NCBI RefSeq assembly: GCF_004197395.1
Contig: NZ_SELS01000026.1
Location: 53,171-117,170, forward strand
Reading direction: 5' to 3'
DNA: 64,000 nucleotides
Origin: Paraburkholderia sp. UYCP14C
Lineage (GTDB): Bacteria > Pseudomonadota > Gammaproteobacteria > Burkholderiales > Burkholderiaceae
Positions 46,694 to 56,297 of this stretch are shown one piece after another (position 1 is the stretch's first letter; every line of letters begins with the position of its first letter). A program made the position numbers and the translations under genes. A model generated the notes under the pieces. That model had not been told where the DNA came from. It saw nothing but the letters and a program-made list of their open reading frames with translations, and did no database searches.

Positions 46694-47935
46694 ATGGCCC
46701 ATCTCGCCTCCAGTCCAGCAACGCACGAAGAGCCGCAACCATCGGTGCAGCACGCGCATGAGAACGCTCGATCGCACTCGACGCCACAGCAGATCGCCGC
46801 TGATCTCGCCGCCCGCTTCTCGCTGACCGCGGTCGAACGGGATCAACGCGGCGGCACGCCAAAACTGGAGCGCGATGCGCTTCGCGCCAGTGGTCTGCTG
46901 GCCCTCAGCATTCCGTCTGAATACGGCGGACGAGGCGCGAGTTGGCGCACAACCCTTGACGTTGTGCGCATCATTGCTGGCGTCGACGGCTCGCTTGCGC
47001 ACGTGTTCGCGTTTCATCATCTGATGCTCGCGACGGTACGGCTATTCGGAACCGAGAAGCAGTGGGGATCATGGTTCGAAAGAACGGCCCGGCACGACTG
47101 GTTCTGGGGCAATGCACTCAATCCGCTCGACGACCGTACGATCAGCCGGACCCGCGAGGACTGGCTCGAGTTCTCCGGCCAGAAGAGTTTCTGTTCGGGA
47201 GCGCTCGATTCGGAAATGCTGATCGCGTCCGCGCGCGACGCCCAGACGAACGCGTTTCTGGTAGCCGCCGTGCCTACGCAACGCAGCGGCATCGCAGTCG
47301 CGGACGACTGGGACAACATTGGACAGCGACAGACCGACAGCGGGACCGTGACCTTCGAAAGAGTCCGGGTCGATCATCATGAAGTGCTCGTCGAGCCCGG
47401 CCCGCTGTCAACGCCGTTCGCATGCTTACGACCGCTTATCGCGCAGTTGATCCTTGCGCATGTCTACCTCGGCATCAGCGAAGCCGCCTTCGAAGACGCA
47501 CGGCATTACACGTTGAATGAAGCGCGCCCGTGGCCCGCGTCGAAGCTCGCAAGCGTTGGCGACGATCCCTACATACTCGGCCAGTACGGCGAATTCTGGG
47601 TCGGACTCGAAGCCGTGCGGACGCTGGCCGCGCGGGCCGCTGACCGGCTCGACAGCGCATGGGCCCGGGGCAGCACGCTGAGCGAGACCGAACGCGGCGA
47701 AGTCGCGCTGGCAGTCGCAACCGCGAAAGTCGCCGCCGCGCAGACGGGCCTCGACATCTGTACGCGGATGTTCGATGTCGCCGGAGCACGAGCGACGCAC
47801 GGCTCGCTTCGGCTGGACCGCTACTGGCGCAATCTGCGCACTCATACGTTGCACGATCCGCTTGCCTACAAGATGCGGGAAATTGGCGAGTGGGCCCTCA
47901 AGCGAACCTATCCGACGCCGAGCTTCTACTCATGA
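46694..47935 (+). CDS. sfnB: SfnB/DszC-type acyl-CoA-dehydrogenase-fold oxidoreductase (second)
   Basis: A 413-residue flavoprotein, a close relative of 45089-46282: [76 protein letters not shown], and the same C-terminal [19 protein letters not shown]. The ATG at 46694 has no clear ribosome binding site; GTG at 46667 in frame is the alternative. It overlaps sfnR by four bases (ATGA). In Pseudomonas sfn loci an enzyme of this kind is encoded with SfnR, which supports the name. Confidence 0.85.
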   Translation: MAHLASSPATHEEPQPSVQHAHENARSHSTPQQIAADLAARFSLTAVERDQRGGTPKLERDALRASGLLALSIPSEYGGRGASWRTTLDVVRIIAGVDGSLAHVFAFHHLMLATVRLFGTEKQWGSWFERTARHDWFWGNALNPLDDRTISRTREDWLEFSGQKSFCSGALDSEMLIASARDAQTNAFLVAAVPTQRSGIAVADDWDNIGQRQTDSGTVTFERVRVDHHEVLVEPGPLSTPFACLRPLIAQLILAHVYLGISEAAFEDARHYTLNEARPWPASKLASVGDDPYILGQYGEFWVGLEAVRTLAARAADRLDSAWARGSTLSETERGEVALAVATAKVAAAQTGLDICTRMFDVAGARATHGSLRLDRYWRNLRTHTLHDPLAYKMREIGEWALKRTYPTPSFYS

Positions 47936-49059
47936 ACTCCTCTCTTACCGACGCTTGGGGCAACGGCCTCGCTGACCCGGTCTCGCCCGCTGGCGCGCTG
48001 CCCCATGTATATAGCCTGCCCAATCCGCGCGGGCTGAGCACGTCCATTCGAGGACGCGCGCAGGTGTTTGTCGATCCGCGCTCGCTGGCTCTACTCGAAC
48101 GGGTGCAAATGGTGGCGCCGAGTGACGCGAACATTCTGATCTCCGGTGAAACGGGTACCGGCAAGGAACTGATTGCCCGTCACGTGCATGCGCTGAGTCA
48201 ACGTAAGGACAAACCGTTTGTCGCGGTCAATTGCGGTGCTTTCTCCGAGACGCTGGTCGAGAGCGAACTGTTCGGGCACGAGAAAGGCGCGTTCACCGGT
48301 GCGTTCAGCGCGAAGCCCGGCTGGTTTGAAGCAGCGAATGGCGGCACGCTGTTTCTGGATGAGATTGGCGACCTGCCGCTGTCGATGCAGGTCAAACTGT
48401 TGCGCGTGCTGCAGGAGCGGGAGGTCGTGCGGCTCGGCTCGAGACAGAGCCTGCCGATCGACGTGCGCGTGCTCGCCGCGACCAACGTGCATCTGCCGCA
48501 GGCGGTGGCCGCCGGGCACTTTCGGGGTGACCTTTACTATCGGCTTAACGTCGTTCAGCTGGATGTCCCGAAGCTTTGCGAGCGACCCGGCGATATCCTG
48601 CCGCTGGCGCGCTACTTCATCGACGACTACCGCGGTCGTCTCGGCTATGGACCGCGCGAGATCGCGCCACAAGCAGAATGCAGACTGCTCGCGCATCGCT
48701 GGCCCGGCAATATCCGGGAGCTGGAAAACGTCATTCATCACGCGCTGCTGGTGGGTCGTCACGATACTTTGCAGGAAAGCGACGTACAGCTTGCGGCGTT
48801 TGCGGCACCCGCAGCCGGTTACCTGCCACGTCCCGAAGCATTGCCACAGGACGCACAGCAGGCCCTCGAAGCCGCTTTGCGAGACCTTCTCGAGACCCAA
48901 CGTGAACATCTGTTTGAGGACATCGAGGATACCGTCATCAGGGTTGCATATGAGTACAGCCACCGCAACCAGATTCAGGCTGCGAGGCTGCTGGGGATCA
49001 GTCGTAACGTGCTGCGGGCAAGGTTGATTCGGGCGAAGGAGATTGCCGCACTCAAATAG
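47932..49059 (+). CDS. sfnR: Sigma54-dependent activator SfnR
   Basis: A 375-residue enhancer-binding protein without an N-terminal sensor domain, as in SfnR of Pseudomonas putida, which switches on sulfone genes when sulfate is short. The AAA+ domain has Walker A GETGTGKE (72-79), the sigma54-contacting GAFTGA loop (119-124) and Walker [11 protein letters not shown] (137-146). The C-terminal helix-turn-helix is [19 protein letters not shown]. Lacking a sensor, it must be controlled by its own level. Four GG-N10-GC elements in 44.9-50.5 kb are likely targets. Confidence 0.88.
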   Translation: MNSSLTDAWGNGLADPVSPAGALPHVYSLPNPRGLSTSIRGRAQVFVDPRSLALLERVQMVAPSDANILISGETGTGKELIARHVHALSQRKDKPFVAVNCGAFSETLVESELFGHEKGAFTGAFSAKPGWFEAANGGTLFLDEIGDLPLSMQVKLLRVLQEREVVRLGSRQSLPIDVRVLAATNVHLPQAVAAGHFRGDLYYRLNVVQLDVPKLCERPGDILPLARYFIDDYRGRLGYGPREIAPQAECRLLAHRWPGNIRELENVIHHALLVGRHDTLQESDVQLAAFAAPAAGYLPRPEALPQDAQQALEAALRDLLETQREHLFEDIEDTVIRVAYEYSHRNQIQAARLLGISRNVLRARLIRAKEIAALK

Positions 49060-49072
49060 CGCGAGGCGAACG

Positions 49073-49093
49073 TAGCCGCGCATCACGCGGCTA
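49073..49093. terminator. Two-way hairpin between sfnR and the third sfnB-like gene
   Basis: Perfect 8-base-pair stem TAGCCGCG/CGCGGCTA with a 5-base loop, midway between convergent genes; outer flanks CGAAC and GTTCG can extend it. No T-run. Confidence 0.5.
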
Positions 49094-49122
49094 GCTTCCG
49101 TTCGTGTTCCGCCCGACCCGCG

Positions 49123-50415
49123 CTAGGCGACGGACTCCTGCGCGGCCGATTCCGTTTGGGTCGGCCCCGCCCCGATCTGCCACACATAGAGCGGCTCGGT
49201 CCGGTTGATTTCCCAATCACCGACGATCCTCGCTTTGTAGATGAGCGGGTTGTGCGATGCCGCGGTACGGGCGTTACGCCAGTGGCGATCGAGCCGGCGG
49301 GCCTCGCTGGTGCCGGAGGCGCTAAGCGCGTTGAACAGATCGGTCGTCGATTTGAGAATCAGCTCAGTGACAACGACTTGCGCGCGCGCCGAGTCGAGCT
49401 CCGCCGAGATGTTGGCTTCGTGCTCAGCCTGGGCATTGCCGCTGAAACGTGCCTCGTAAGCGCGCTGGGCCGCCTCGGCCGCCTGAATGGTAGCCGCCTC
49501 GGCCGCGAAAACGCGGGCACCTATCTCGCCGACGACCTGCTGCACCTGTGCATCCCGGGCGACCGACGGTGCGTTGCCATGGCTGAAAATCCTGCGGCGA
49601 GAACGGACTTCCTGCGAGACGTCGCGCAGCGCGGCCCGGCCCACACCAGTCAGTACGGCCAGCAGGACGAGCTGATAGAACGCAGTCTGATACTTGAAGC
49701 GGGTCGAGAAATCGATGATGTCTTCCGCTTCGACGAGAGCGGAGTCGAAACGGGTGGTGCCGCTGCCCGTCGAGCGCTGCCCGAAGCCATCCCAATCGTC
49801 GCTGCGAGTGACGCCGGGCTGGTCGGTGCGGACCGCTGCGATGACGTTGCGCCCATCGTCGTCGAGCTGGGCGAACACATCGATCCAATCGGCGAAGATG
49901 GTCCCCGTGGAGTAGTACTTCTCTCCCGTGACGATCCAGCGTTCGCCATCACGCTTGACGCGGGTTTGCACTTCGCCGATCGAGACATTCCCGACCTCGG
50001 TCCACGCGTTACCGACGATCTCGCCCGCAACGAAACGTGCAAACCAGCGCTCGCGGTTTGCGTCCGCTGGAGCATTGAGCCGATCTTCCACGAAGGCAAA
50101 ATGCCCGCGAAGCGCCTGCGGTAAGTTTGAATCTGCCTCACCCAGTTCGATAAGCAAACGGATCAGGTCGGGCAAAGATGCGCCTGCGCCACCGTGTTCG
50201 ACCGGTACGCGAACGGCGCCGAAGCCTGCCTCCTTGAGCCACTTGATAGGGTCATACGGCAAAGCGCGTCGTTGCTCGCGATCGAGCGCTCCATCCGCGA
50301 TCTTCTGGAAGATCGGCCTGAAACGCGCGGACAGTTGCTCGTAGTCCGCACCGCGGGACAGAGAAGCGAAGCCGATGACGGGTTGGGTTGTTTCAGATTG
50401 ATTCAAAGTGGCCAT
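49123..50415 (-). CDS. SfnB/DszC-type acyl-CoA-dehydrogenase-fold oxidoreductase (third)
   Basis: A 430-residue flavoprotein of the same fold but a different subgroup from the other two: FGAVRVPVEHGGAGASLPDL, ARFVAGEIVGNAWTEVGN, VTGEKYYSTGTIFADWIDVF, DDWDGFGQRSTGSGTTRFDS and DRHWRNARTAASHNPLIYK. It fits the monooxygenase-like branch near DszC/SfnB. GGAGAAC precedes the ATG at 50415. A sigma54-type element lies at 50471-50486. The substrate may be a dialkyl sulfide or an aromatic sulfur compound. Confidence 0.88.
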   Translation of the reverse strand: MATLNQSETTQPVIGFASLSRGADYEQLSARFRPIFQKIADGALDREQRRALPYDPIKWLKEAGFGAVRVPVEHGGAGASLPDLIRLLIELGEADSNLPQALRGHFAFVEDRLNAPADANRERWFARFVAGEIVGNAWTEVGNVSIGEVQTRVKRDGERWIVTGEKYYSTGTIFADWIDVFAQLDDDGRNVIAAVRTDQPGVTRSDDWDGFGQRSTGSGTTRFDSALVEAEDIIDFSTRFKYQTAFYQLVLLAVLTGVGRAALRDVSQEVRSRRRIFSHGNAPSVARDAQVQQVVGEIGARVFAAEAATIQAAEAAQRAYEARFSGNAQAEHEANISAELDSARAQVVVTELILKSTTDLFNALSASGTSEARRLDRHWRNARTAASHNPLIYKARIVGDWEINRTEPLYVWQIGAGPTQTESAAQESVA

Positions 50416-50470
50416 GAGTTCTCCGGGGTGAAGGCGCGCCTCCATGAAGCCTCGCCATGCGATTAACCCT

Positions 50471-50486
50471 TGCACATTGCGTACCA
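50471..50486 (-). promoter_or_regulatory. Sigma54 promoter of the third sfnB-like gene
   Basis: Minus-strand TGGTAC-GCAAT-GTGCA, GG and GC 10 bases apart, 55 bases before the ATG. Confidence 0.6.
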
Positions 50487-50593
50487 CTTCGCGAGACCTA
50501 AGCACGTTGCGGACAGTCGAATGTTTCCCGCTTGCACCGTGCTGTTCAGTCAGCAAAGTGCTGGGTGTAAGCTGGTAGAGCCGCAGTCAGCTG

Positions 50594-51052
50594 TTGCCGG
50601 TCAACCAGCCGCTTGGAATCGATCAATGCAACTGCTTCGCCGTGAGGAAAGCGAGCAGGCAGATCTCCCGACTCTACGATAGCCATCTTGAGCCCACGGG
50701 TCTGCGCATCACGCAATTCCTCACCTTGGCCGCCCTGAACGAGGTGAGAAGTACCCCTGTCAACGCCCTTGCCCAACGGCGCGACATCGAAAGAACGGCG
50801 ATGGGGAAAATGGTTGGCTTCCTGGAACGCGACGGCTTCGTCACGATCACGTCCATCGCCTACGGACGGCCGAAGCCGCCTTGTCGAACTCACCAAGGAG
50901 GGACGGCGCCTGCACAAAAGGCGGCCCCTCTCTGGCAGGAAGCGCAACAGGAGTTCGAGCAACTGAACGGTGTCGACAATGTTACGGCGTTACGGGAAAG
51001 GTCAAGAGGAGCGGTGATCGGCGACGTGTCGATGCGTTCGCCAGAAGACTAG
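50594..51052 (+). pseudogene. MarR family regulator with a double frameshift
   Basis: The reading frame opens with a MarR protein (CNCFAVRKASRQISRLYDSH, RRDIERTAMGKMVGFLERDG). The wing segment SRLVELTKEGRRLHK lies in another frame (about 50860-50920), after which the first frame resumes with PLWQEAQQEFEQLNGVDNVT. The frame stays open through both shifts, but the winged-helix wing is scrambled. Either the gene is dead or two sequencing errors are present. It would have been about 145 residues. Confidence 0.7.
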
Positions 51053-51321
51053 GCCTCCAGATGCCTTGCGACAACAACATGATTGATCAAACCAGTAATC
51101 ATTCGAGGAAGGGCAATGAAATCCCCTGTCACTATCCGAGGCATGATCGCAAAGCCAAAATCCAACGGAGGGTTTCCTCGGAGCCGTGCGGGGCAGCTCG
51201 TGCCCGGCTATACGCGTTCAGCCGAATTCACCGTATGCCACCGTTCGCAACCGTTGGGGGTTGAACCTGGAAAGTCGGACCTGCCAAAGCTGCTGACCAT
51301 CGATGTCGATCGTGTCTTGTG

Positions 51322-51498
51322 ATCGCACAACTGGCGCACGAAGGCACCGCAATCCTGTTCGCTGAACAGAATGCATATATGGCGTTCGAGGTGTATTCCA
51401 GAGGTTATCTCCTCAGCGAAGGCCGCTGCGTTTTGAGCTGAGACACGACGGCGCTCGCCACCCACGAACGCGTCAAGGAAGCCTATCTCGGCGTGTGA
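51322..51498 (+). pseudogene. C-terminal remnant of a LivF-type ATPase
   Basis: The frame reads IAQLAHEGTAILFAEQNAYM, continues with RGYLLSEGRCVLS, meets a stop, and resumes DTTALATHERVKEAYLGV to a second stop at 51498. This is the tail of a LivF ATPase. A short frame at 51083 before it is not recognisable. The sulfur region once carried another Liv system here. Confidence 0.8.
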
Positions 51499-51530
51499 CA
51501 CGTGTCATAGCGCTCAACCACGGCGCGCCT

Positions 51531-51848
51531 TCAATGCGCGCGGACCAACAACTCGTAGCTCGCATCCTCGTTCGCGGTCGACCGCTTTTCGCGACCCCAG
51601 CCGATCGCCCACCGATATTGCCCAAATACCGGCTTGCCGCCTCCGCCTGCCGAAGTCGCCTCGACCTGGGGCGCAACGAACAGAGCATCTTCGGGGCAAT
51701 ACAGTTCACACATGAAGCAGGTCTGGCAATCACTCAGACGAGCGATGCGCGGCGGCCTATCGGGCACGGTGTCGAACACATTGGTAGGACATGCCCGCAC
51801 GCAGATATTGCAGCCGGTGCAGCGCCCGGCATCGACGATCTCAATCAT
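51531..51848 (-). CDS. Two [4Fe-4S] ferredoxin
   Basis: A 105-residue ferredoxin with two cluster motifs: C10, C13, C16, C20 (CTGCNICVRACP) and C41, C44, C47, C51 (CQTCFMCELYCP). After residue 70 there is a tail (FGQYRWAIGWGREKR) without a recognised motif. It overlaps the preceding flavoprotein gene by four bases, so the two proteins probably form a complex, as in AprA/AprB or fumarate-reductase-like pairs. Confidence 0.9.
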   Translation of the reverse strand: MIEIVDAGRCTGCNICVRACPTNVFDTVPDRPPRIARLSDCQTCFMCELYCPEDALFVAPQVEATSAGGGGKPVFGQYRWAIGWGREKRSTANEDASYELLVRAH

Positions 51849-53494
51849 GCGGTCACCCCTTCCGCATGGGTTGCGGATCGCGACACGGCCAGTCTGTCGA
51901 TCCAGACCTCGTCCAATCCGCCGCTCAACAGCCGGTGCCCCTGTGACGGATCAAGCAAGGGGTGCTCATGCCGTCGATGCATCCCGCGCGTCTCCGTGCG
52001 TTGCTGCGCGCTACGATACATCCAGCGCGACGTGGCGAGCATCGCCGCCGCTTCCCGCGCCCGCACTGCGTCAAGCGCGCTTCGCGCCGGAGCGGCGCGG
52101 CGCACGCGATGCCACAACGCATCGAGCCGCGAGAGCGAGTCGTCGAGTAGATCGCCCTGACGCGTCCAGTTGCGCTGGGTCGGAAACACCTCCCGCTGCA
52201 CGCAGCGAATCACGTCATCGCTGTCGTACGGCGCGGTGCCGCCGCCGTCGCGAAGCCCTGCTCCCCCCGCCCGCCACACCGTGGCCTGACGGCTCACGCG
52301 CCCTCGTGAACGGGCGTAGTCTGCGGCGCCTGCTCCGGCCCAGAAGCCGGACGACATCGCCCACGCTGCGTTATGGCTGCCGCCGCCGGTAAAACCGCCG
52401 CAGATCAGTTCGCGCGTGGCCGCGTCACCCGCTGCGTAGAGGCCTTCGACCGACGTCGCGCACGTCTGATCGACCAGATGCAGACCGCCGGTTCCCCGCA
52501 CCGTCCCTTCGAGGCGCAGCGTGACCGGAAAATGCTGCGTGAACGGGTCGATCCCGAGCCGGTCGAAGGGCAGAAAGAAGTTTGGCTGCGCCGTGCGCAT
52601 CCATCTGCGAATCTGTTCATCGGCGCGATCGAGGCAGGCATACACGGGTTGAGTCTGAAGGGTTTGCGCAATCACACCGCGACCATGCGAGGAGCCTGCG
52701 CCAGGAATCATCGAGCCATCCCGGTAGTAAAACGTGGCCCACGTGTAGAACAGCGATTTCGTCACCGATGAAAACGCCGGCCCAAGACCATAGGCATTCG
52801 AGAACTCCATCCCCGACAGCGCCGCCCCGGCTTCCGCGGCCATCAACTGGCCGTCGCCCGTGAGAACGTTGCAGCCCAACGCATTGCTGAGAAACGCGCA
52901 CCCGCCCGTCGCGATAACCACCGCGCCTGCCCGCACGATCCACCTCTCGCCCGCCTGACGATCGACACCCGCGGCGCCCGCCACCGCACCACGCGCATCG
53001 ACGAGCAGTTCGAGCGCTGGGCTGTGATCGAGTATGCGTACATTCGCCTGCCTGACACGCTTGCGCATGAGCCGCATGTACTCGGGTCCCTGCAACGACG
53101 TGCGCCGTTGTTCGCCCGATTCATCGACCGAAAACGGATAGCCCCACTCGGCCAGTTGCTGCGCATTGATCCAGGTCTGCTCGAGTACGCGATCCATCCA
53201 TGCCTGCTCGGCAAGTTCGCCACCCAGTTTGAAGCGGCTCGCTTTTGCGCGTTCTCGCGCGTCTTCATCAGGCGGCACGTACCACACGCCTGTGCCGGCA
53301 GGCGCGGTTGCGCCAGACGTACCGCAAAAGCCCTTGTCCGCCAGAACCACTCGTGCGCCGCTCGCGGACGCAGTGATGGCCGCCCACGCGCCGGCGGGAC
53401 CACCGCCGATCACGAGCACGTCGATATCGTGGCGAATTGCGCCATCCGTCGACGTCACGCGCGGTCGCTTATTGTTCGACGCATTGTCCGCCAT
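51845..53494 (-). CDS. FAD-binding fumarate reductase/AprA-type flavoprotein
   Basis: A 549-residue flavoprotein. The dinucleotide-binding motif VLVIGGGPAGAWAA is at about residues 27-40. Other family parts are CGTSGATAPAGTGVW, VVIATGGCAFLSNALGCNVLTGDG and the late GLYAAGDAATRELICGGFTGGG. With the overlapping ferredoxin it resembles the AprA/AprB or succinate dehydrogenase type of enzyme. It lies 50 bases after a sulfonate-type permease. A role in reducing or oxidising an organosulfur compound or sulfite is possible; true adenylylsulfate reductase cannot be claimed from reading alone. Confidence 0.82.
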   Translation of the reverse strand: MADNASNNKRPRVTSTDGAIRHDIDVLVIGGGPAGAWAAITASASGARVVLADKGFCGTSGATAPAGTGVWYVPPDEDARERAKASRFKLGGELAEQAWMDRVLEQTWINAQQLAEWGYPFSVDESGEQRRTSLQGPEYMRLMRKRVRQANVRILDHSPALELLVDARGAVAGAAGVDRQAGERWIVRAGAVVIATGGCAFLSNALGCNVLTGDGQLMAAEAGAALSGMEFSNAYGLGPAFSSVTKSLFYTWATFYYRDGSMIPGAGSSHGRGVIAQTLQTQPVYACLDRADEQIRRWMRTAQPNFFLPFDRLGIDPFTQHFPVTLRLEGTVRGTGGLHLVDQTCATSVEGLYAAGDAATRELICGGFTGGGSHNAAWAMSSGFWAGAGAADYARSRGRVSRQATVWRAGGAGLRDGGGTAPYDSDDVIRCVQREVFPTQRNWTRQGDLLDDSLSRLDALWHRVRRAAPARSALDAVRAREAAAMLATSRWMYRSAQQRTETRGMHRRHEHPLLDPSQGHRLLSGGLDEVWIDRLAVSRSATHAEGVTA

Positions 53495-53544
53495 GCCCGA
53501 TTTTCCTCATAGTGACGCGCTGATTGCCCGACGACATGGAACGC

Positions 53545-54357
53545 TCAGCGTTCACCCTGCCACGCGGTCAGCCGTTTTTCCGCCAGCAATACAGCATGAT
53601 TGAACGCAAGACCGAGTAGCGCGAGCGACAGAATGCCGGCGTACATTTTCGGAATCTCGAAGGTGTACTGCGAGTAATTCACGAGGTAGCCCAGACCCGC
53701 TTTCGCCCCCACCATCTCAGCCGCGATCAGCACGAGAATCGAGTACGCCCCTGCGACGCGAATACCCGTAAATACAGTCGGGACCGACGCTGGCAGCACT
53801 ACCTTGCGAAACAGTTGGAACGGCGTCAGCCCCATCGAAAGCGCGGAGCGGATCAGTAAAGGATCCGTGTTGCGCACTCCGCTCACCGTATTGAGCACGA
53901 CCGGCCAGATGCACGAGTAGACGACCATCGACACCTTTGACGTCTCGCCCATGCCTAGTACCAATACAAACACGGGAAGCAGCGCGAGCGGCGCCGTATT
54001 GCGAAACAGCTCGAGCAGCGGATTGAGAATCTCAGCAAGCGTTCGATACCAGCCGATGACAACACCAAGCGGCACGCCTATCGCCACGGCAATCACAAAG
54101 CCGCTGATCGCTCGCGCCGCGCTCGCAAACAGATGTTCGGAGAGTTCGCCCGAACGCGTCATGTCGAACAACGCACCCAGCACCGTCGAAAACGGCGGCA
54201 GAAAAGTTGCATTGACCCACCCTACCCGCGGCAAAATCTCCCACAGGGCGCCGAACACAACGATCGCGACACTGCTGCTCAAAATACGCCGCAACATCAC
54301 GATGACCGCCGAGGTCTGCGGGCTAGCAGCCGTAATCCGGGTCGATAAGGTACCCAT
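53545..54357 (-). CDS. ABC transporter permease, TauC/SsuC type
   Basis: A 270-residue inner-membrane permease with about six membrane segments and the EAA-type loop RSALSMGLTPFQLFRKVVLP. AGAGGGG precedes the ATG. It is third in the operon dioxygenase, binding protein, ATPase, permease, flavoprotein, ferredoxin. Confidence 0.92.
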   Translation of the reverse strand: MGTLSTRITAASPQTSAVIVMLRRILSSSVAIVVFGALWEILPRVGWVNATFLPPFSTVLGALFDMTRSGELSEHLFASAARAISGFVIAVAIGVPLGVVIGWYRTLAEILNPLLELFRNTAPLALLPVFVLVLGMGETSKVSMVVYSCIWPVVLNTVSGVRNTDPLLIRSALSMGLTPFQLFRKVVLPASVPTVFTGIRVAGAYSILVLIAAEMVGAKAGLGYLVNYSQYTFEIPKMYAGILSLALLGLAFNHAVLLAEKRLTAWQGER

Positions 54358-54372
54358 GACTCAGCCCCTCTG

Positions 54373-55173
54373 TTAAGCCGCGTGGACGAGCGCCGCACCT
54401 GAGGTCGGTCGGCGCTGGTGCGTCAGTTGCCAGATGTCGTGTCGGAGCCGCACGAACTCCGGCGCCGAACGCAGGTCTTCGGAGAGATTGTCGCGTTCGA
54501 GATGCACGTTGAGCGAATGGGTGATGCGGCCGGGCGCCGCCGCCATCACCAGGACGCGTTGTCCCAGATAGACGGCTTCGTCGATTGAATGCGTGATGAA
54601 CACAATCGTCGTCCCCGTGCGTTGCCAGATGCGCAACAACTCGTCCTGCAATGTCTCGCGAGTTTGCGCATCGAGTGCGGCAAAGGGTTCGTCCATCAGC
54701 AACACATCCGGGTCGAAAGAAAGCGCGCGAGCGATCGCGACGCGCTGCTTCATCCCGCCCGACAGTTCATGCGGATAGCGGTCACCGAATCCACCGAGAC
54801 CGACCAGATCGAGGAACGCGCGAGCACGCCTTTTGCGTTCCGCCCTCGCCACGCCTTTTGCTTCCAGACCGAACTCGACATTGCCAAGTGCGGTCTTCCA
54901 GGGAAAGAGTGCATATTGCTGGAATACGACGCCGCGATCTAGCCCCGGTCCCTCGATCGGGTGGTCGTTGACCAGTATCTGCCCACGATCCGGCCTGGCG
55001 AGGCCGGCGATCAGATCCAGCAACGTCGTCTTGCCGCAGCCGCTTGGACCGACCAGCGCGACGAATTCGCCCGCCGCCACCTTGAACGTCACGTCTTCAA
55101 GCACGCTGAAGTGGCCGCGCCGCGTGAGGTGAAAACCCTTCGCGACGTTGCGTACGCTGATTGAAGCACCCAT
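54373..55173 (-). CDS. ABC transporter ATPase, TauB/SsuB type
   Basis: A 266-residue ATPase: Walker A GPSGCGKTT, Q-loop FQQYALFPWKT, signature ELSGGMKQR, Walker B VLLMDEPFAALDA, switch FITHSIDEA. It is 15 bases before the permease gene. Confidence 0.93.
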   Translation of the reverse strand: MGASISVRNVAKGFHLTRRGHFSVLEDVTFKVAAGEFVALVGPSGCGKTTLLDLIAGLARPDRGQILVNDHPIEGPGLDRGVVFQQYALFPWKTALGNVEFGLEAKGVARAERKRRARAFLDLVGLGGFGDRYPHELSGGMKQRVAIARALSFDPDVLLMDEPFAALDAQTRETLQDELLRIWQRTGTTIVFITHSIDEAVYLGQRVLVMAAAPGRITHSLNVHLERDNLSEDLRSAPEFVRLRHDIWQLTHQRRPTSGAALVHAA

Positions 55174-55208
55174 ATTCGCCCGCCCCCGGGATTCGCTGCA
55201 GTGGCTGC

Positions 55209-56246
55209 CTAGTGGGCCGCCACCGCCTGGTTGAACGGATTGAACTGATTCGAATAGATGTCCCCGGGCTTCACCTGCCCCGCCTTCAGGACGCCATTCT
55301 TCACGTACCAGTCGATATACGTCGTGAAGTCGTCTGCGCTGATGAGGCCGCCCTTGCCGCCTACGCCCGCTGATTTCCAGTAATTGACGATCGACGTATC
55401 TTCATTGCGATGCCTCGCTTCGACGATCTTTTTGAGCCGCGCGACGACTTCCGCGCGAGGTGAGTTCCTGGTCCATTCGATCGCGCGTGCCGTTGCATCG
55501 ACGAATTTCCGTACGGTGTTCGGGTTTTGCGCAATAAACTGATCGGTGAACAGATAGCTCGCGTAACCGAAGGAACCGAATAGCTGATAGTCCGTGATCA
55601 ACAGCGTCGCCCCGCCATCGGCGAGCAGTTTGTCCTTGATGATGTCTTCGAGGAACACCGCATCGAGTTGCTTCTGCTTGAGAAGCTGCGCGAGATTGAC
55701 CGGCGGCGCCGCAACGAACACCACCTTCTGTATCTCTTCTTTGGACAAGCCCGCCTTCTCGAGGTAAGCCGTCACCAGGTACTGCTCATACGCACCTGGC
55801 GTGTTGACGCCGACCTTGCGGCCGATCAGATCGCGGGCATCGTGGATCGGACTGCCTTGCAGCACGAACAATCCGCCATTGGTCTCCTTGTCGGCACCGA
55901 CGTAAGAAATCACCGCCTTGACCGGCGCGTGCGCTGCAACCAGCTTCACAATCGAGCCGTTGAACGCACCGCCGAAGTCGACATCGCCCGTCACCGCGGC
56001 CTGGATGTCCTGAGGCCCGCTGATCGTGTTGCCCACCCATTTGAGCTTGATCGGCGCAAGGTATCCGAGGTCTTCGGCGAGCTCTGGATACAGCACCTTG
56101 CTGGCCCACCCCTGATAGCGCAATTCGAGCTTCTCAGGTGTCTGCGCGAACACGGGTGTGCCAAAGAGCACGAGGCTCATGACGGCCCCCGAGGTATAGA
56201 ACAACCGTGCAACACGCTGCCGCACGTGACGGGCGGTTTGCTTCAT
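55209..56246 (-). CDS. ABC transporter substrate-binding protein, TauA/SsuA type
   Basis: A 345-residue periplasmic binding protein. The signal peptide ends GTPVFA; the mature part opens ELRYQGWASKVLYPELAEDL and has GAFNGSIVKLVAAHAPVKAV and DLIGRKVGVNTPGAYEQYLV. GGAG precedes the ATG. It belongs to the NMT1/TauA fold, with the next genes supplying ATPase and permease. The ligand is probably a sulfonate or sulfate ester, to be oxidised by the TauD-like enzyme just upstream. Confidence 0.88.
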   Translation of the reverse strand: MKQTARHVRQRVARLFYTSGAVMSLVLFGTPVFAQTPEKLELRYQGWASKVLYPELAEDLGYLAPIKLKWVGNTISGPQDIQAAVTGDVDFGGAFNGSIVKLVAAHAPVKAVISYVGADKETNGGLFVLQGSPIHDARDLIGRKVGVNTPGAYEQYLVTAYLEKAGLSKEEIQKVVFVAAPPVNLAQLLKQKQLDAVFLEDIIKDKLLADGGATLLITDYQLFGSFGYASYLFTDQFIAQNPNTVRKFVDATARAIEWTRNSPRAEVVARLKKIVEARHRNEDTSIVNYWKSAGVGGKGGLISADDFTTYIDWYVKNGVLKAGQVKPGDIYSNQFNPFNQAVAAH

Positions 56247-56297
56247 GCTTCGATCTCCGTGGTCCGTGGTCCGACCTTGAAAGCGGGCGGGTGTCGG

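Noticed and set aside
51531-53494. Adenylylsulfate reductase AprBA
   Set aside because: The domain pairing fits, but I could not identify AprA-specific active-site residues, and the transporter context fits other flavoproteins equally well.
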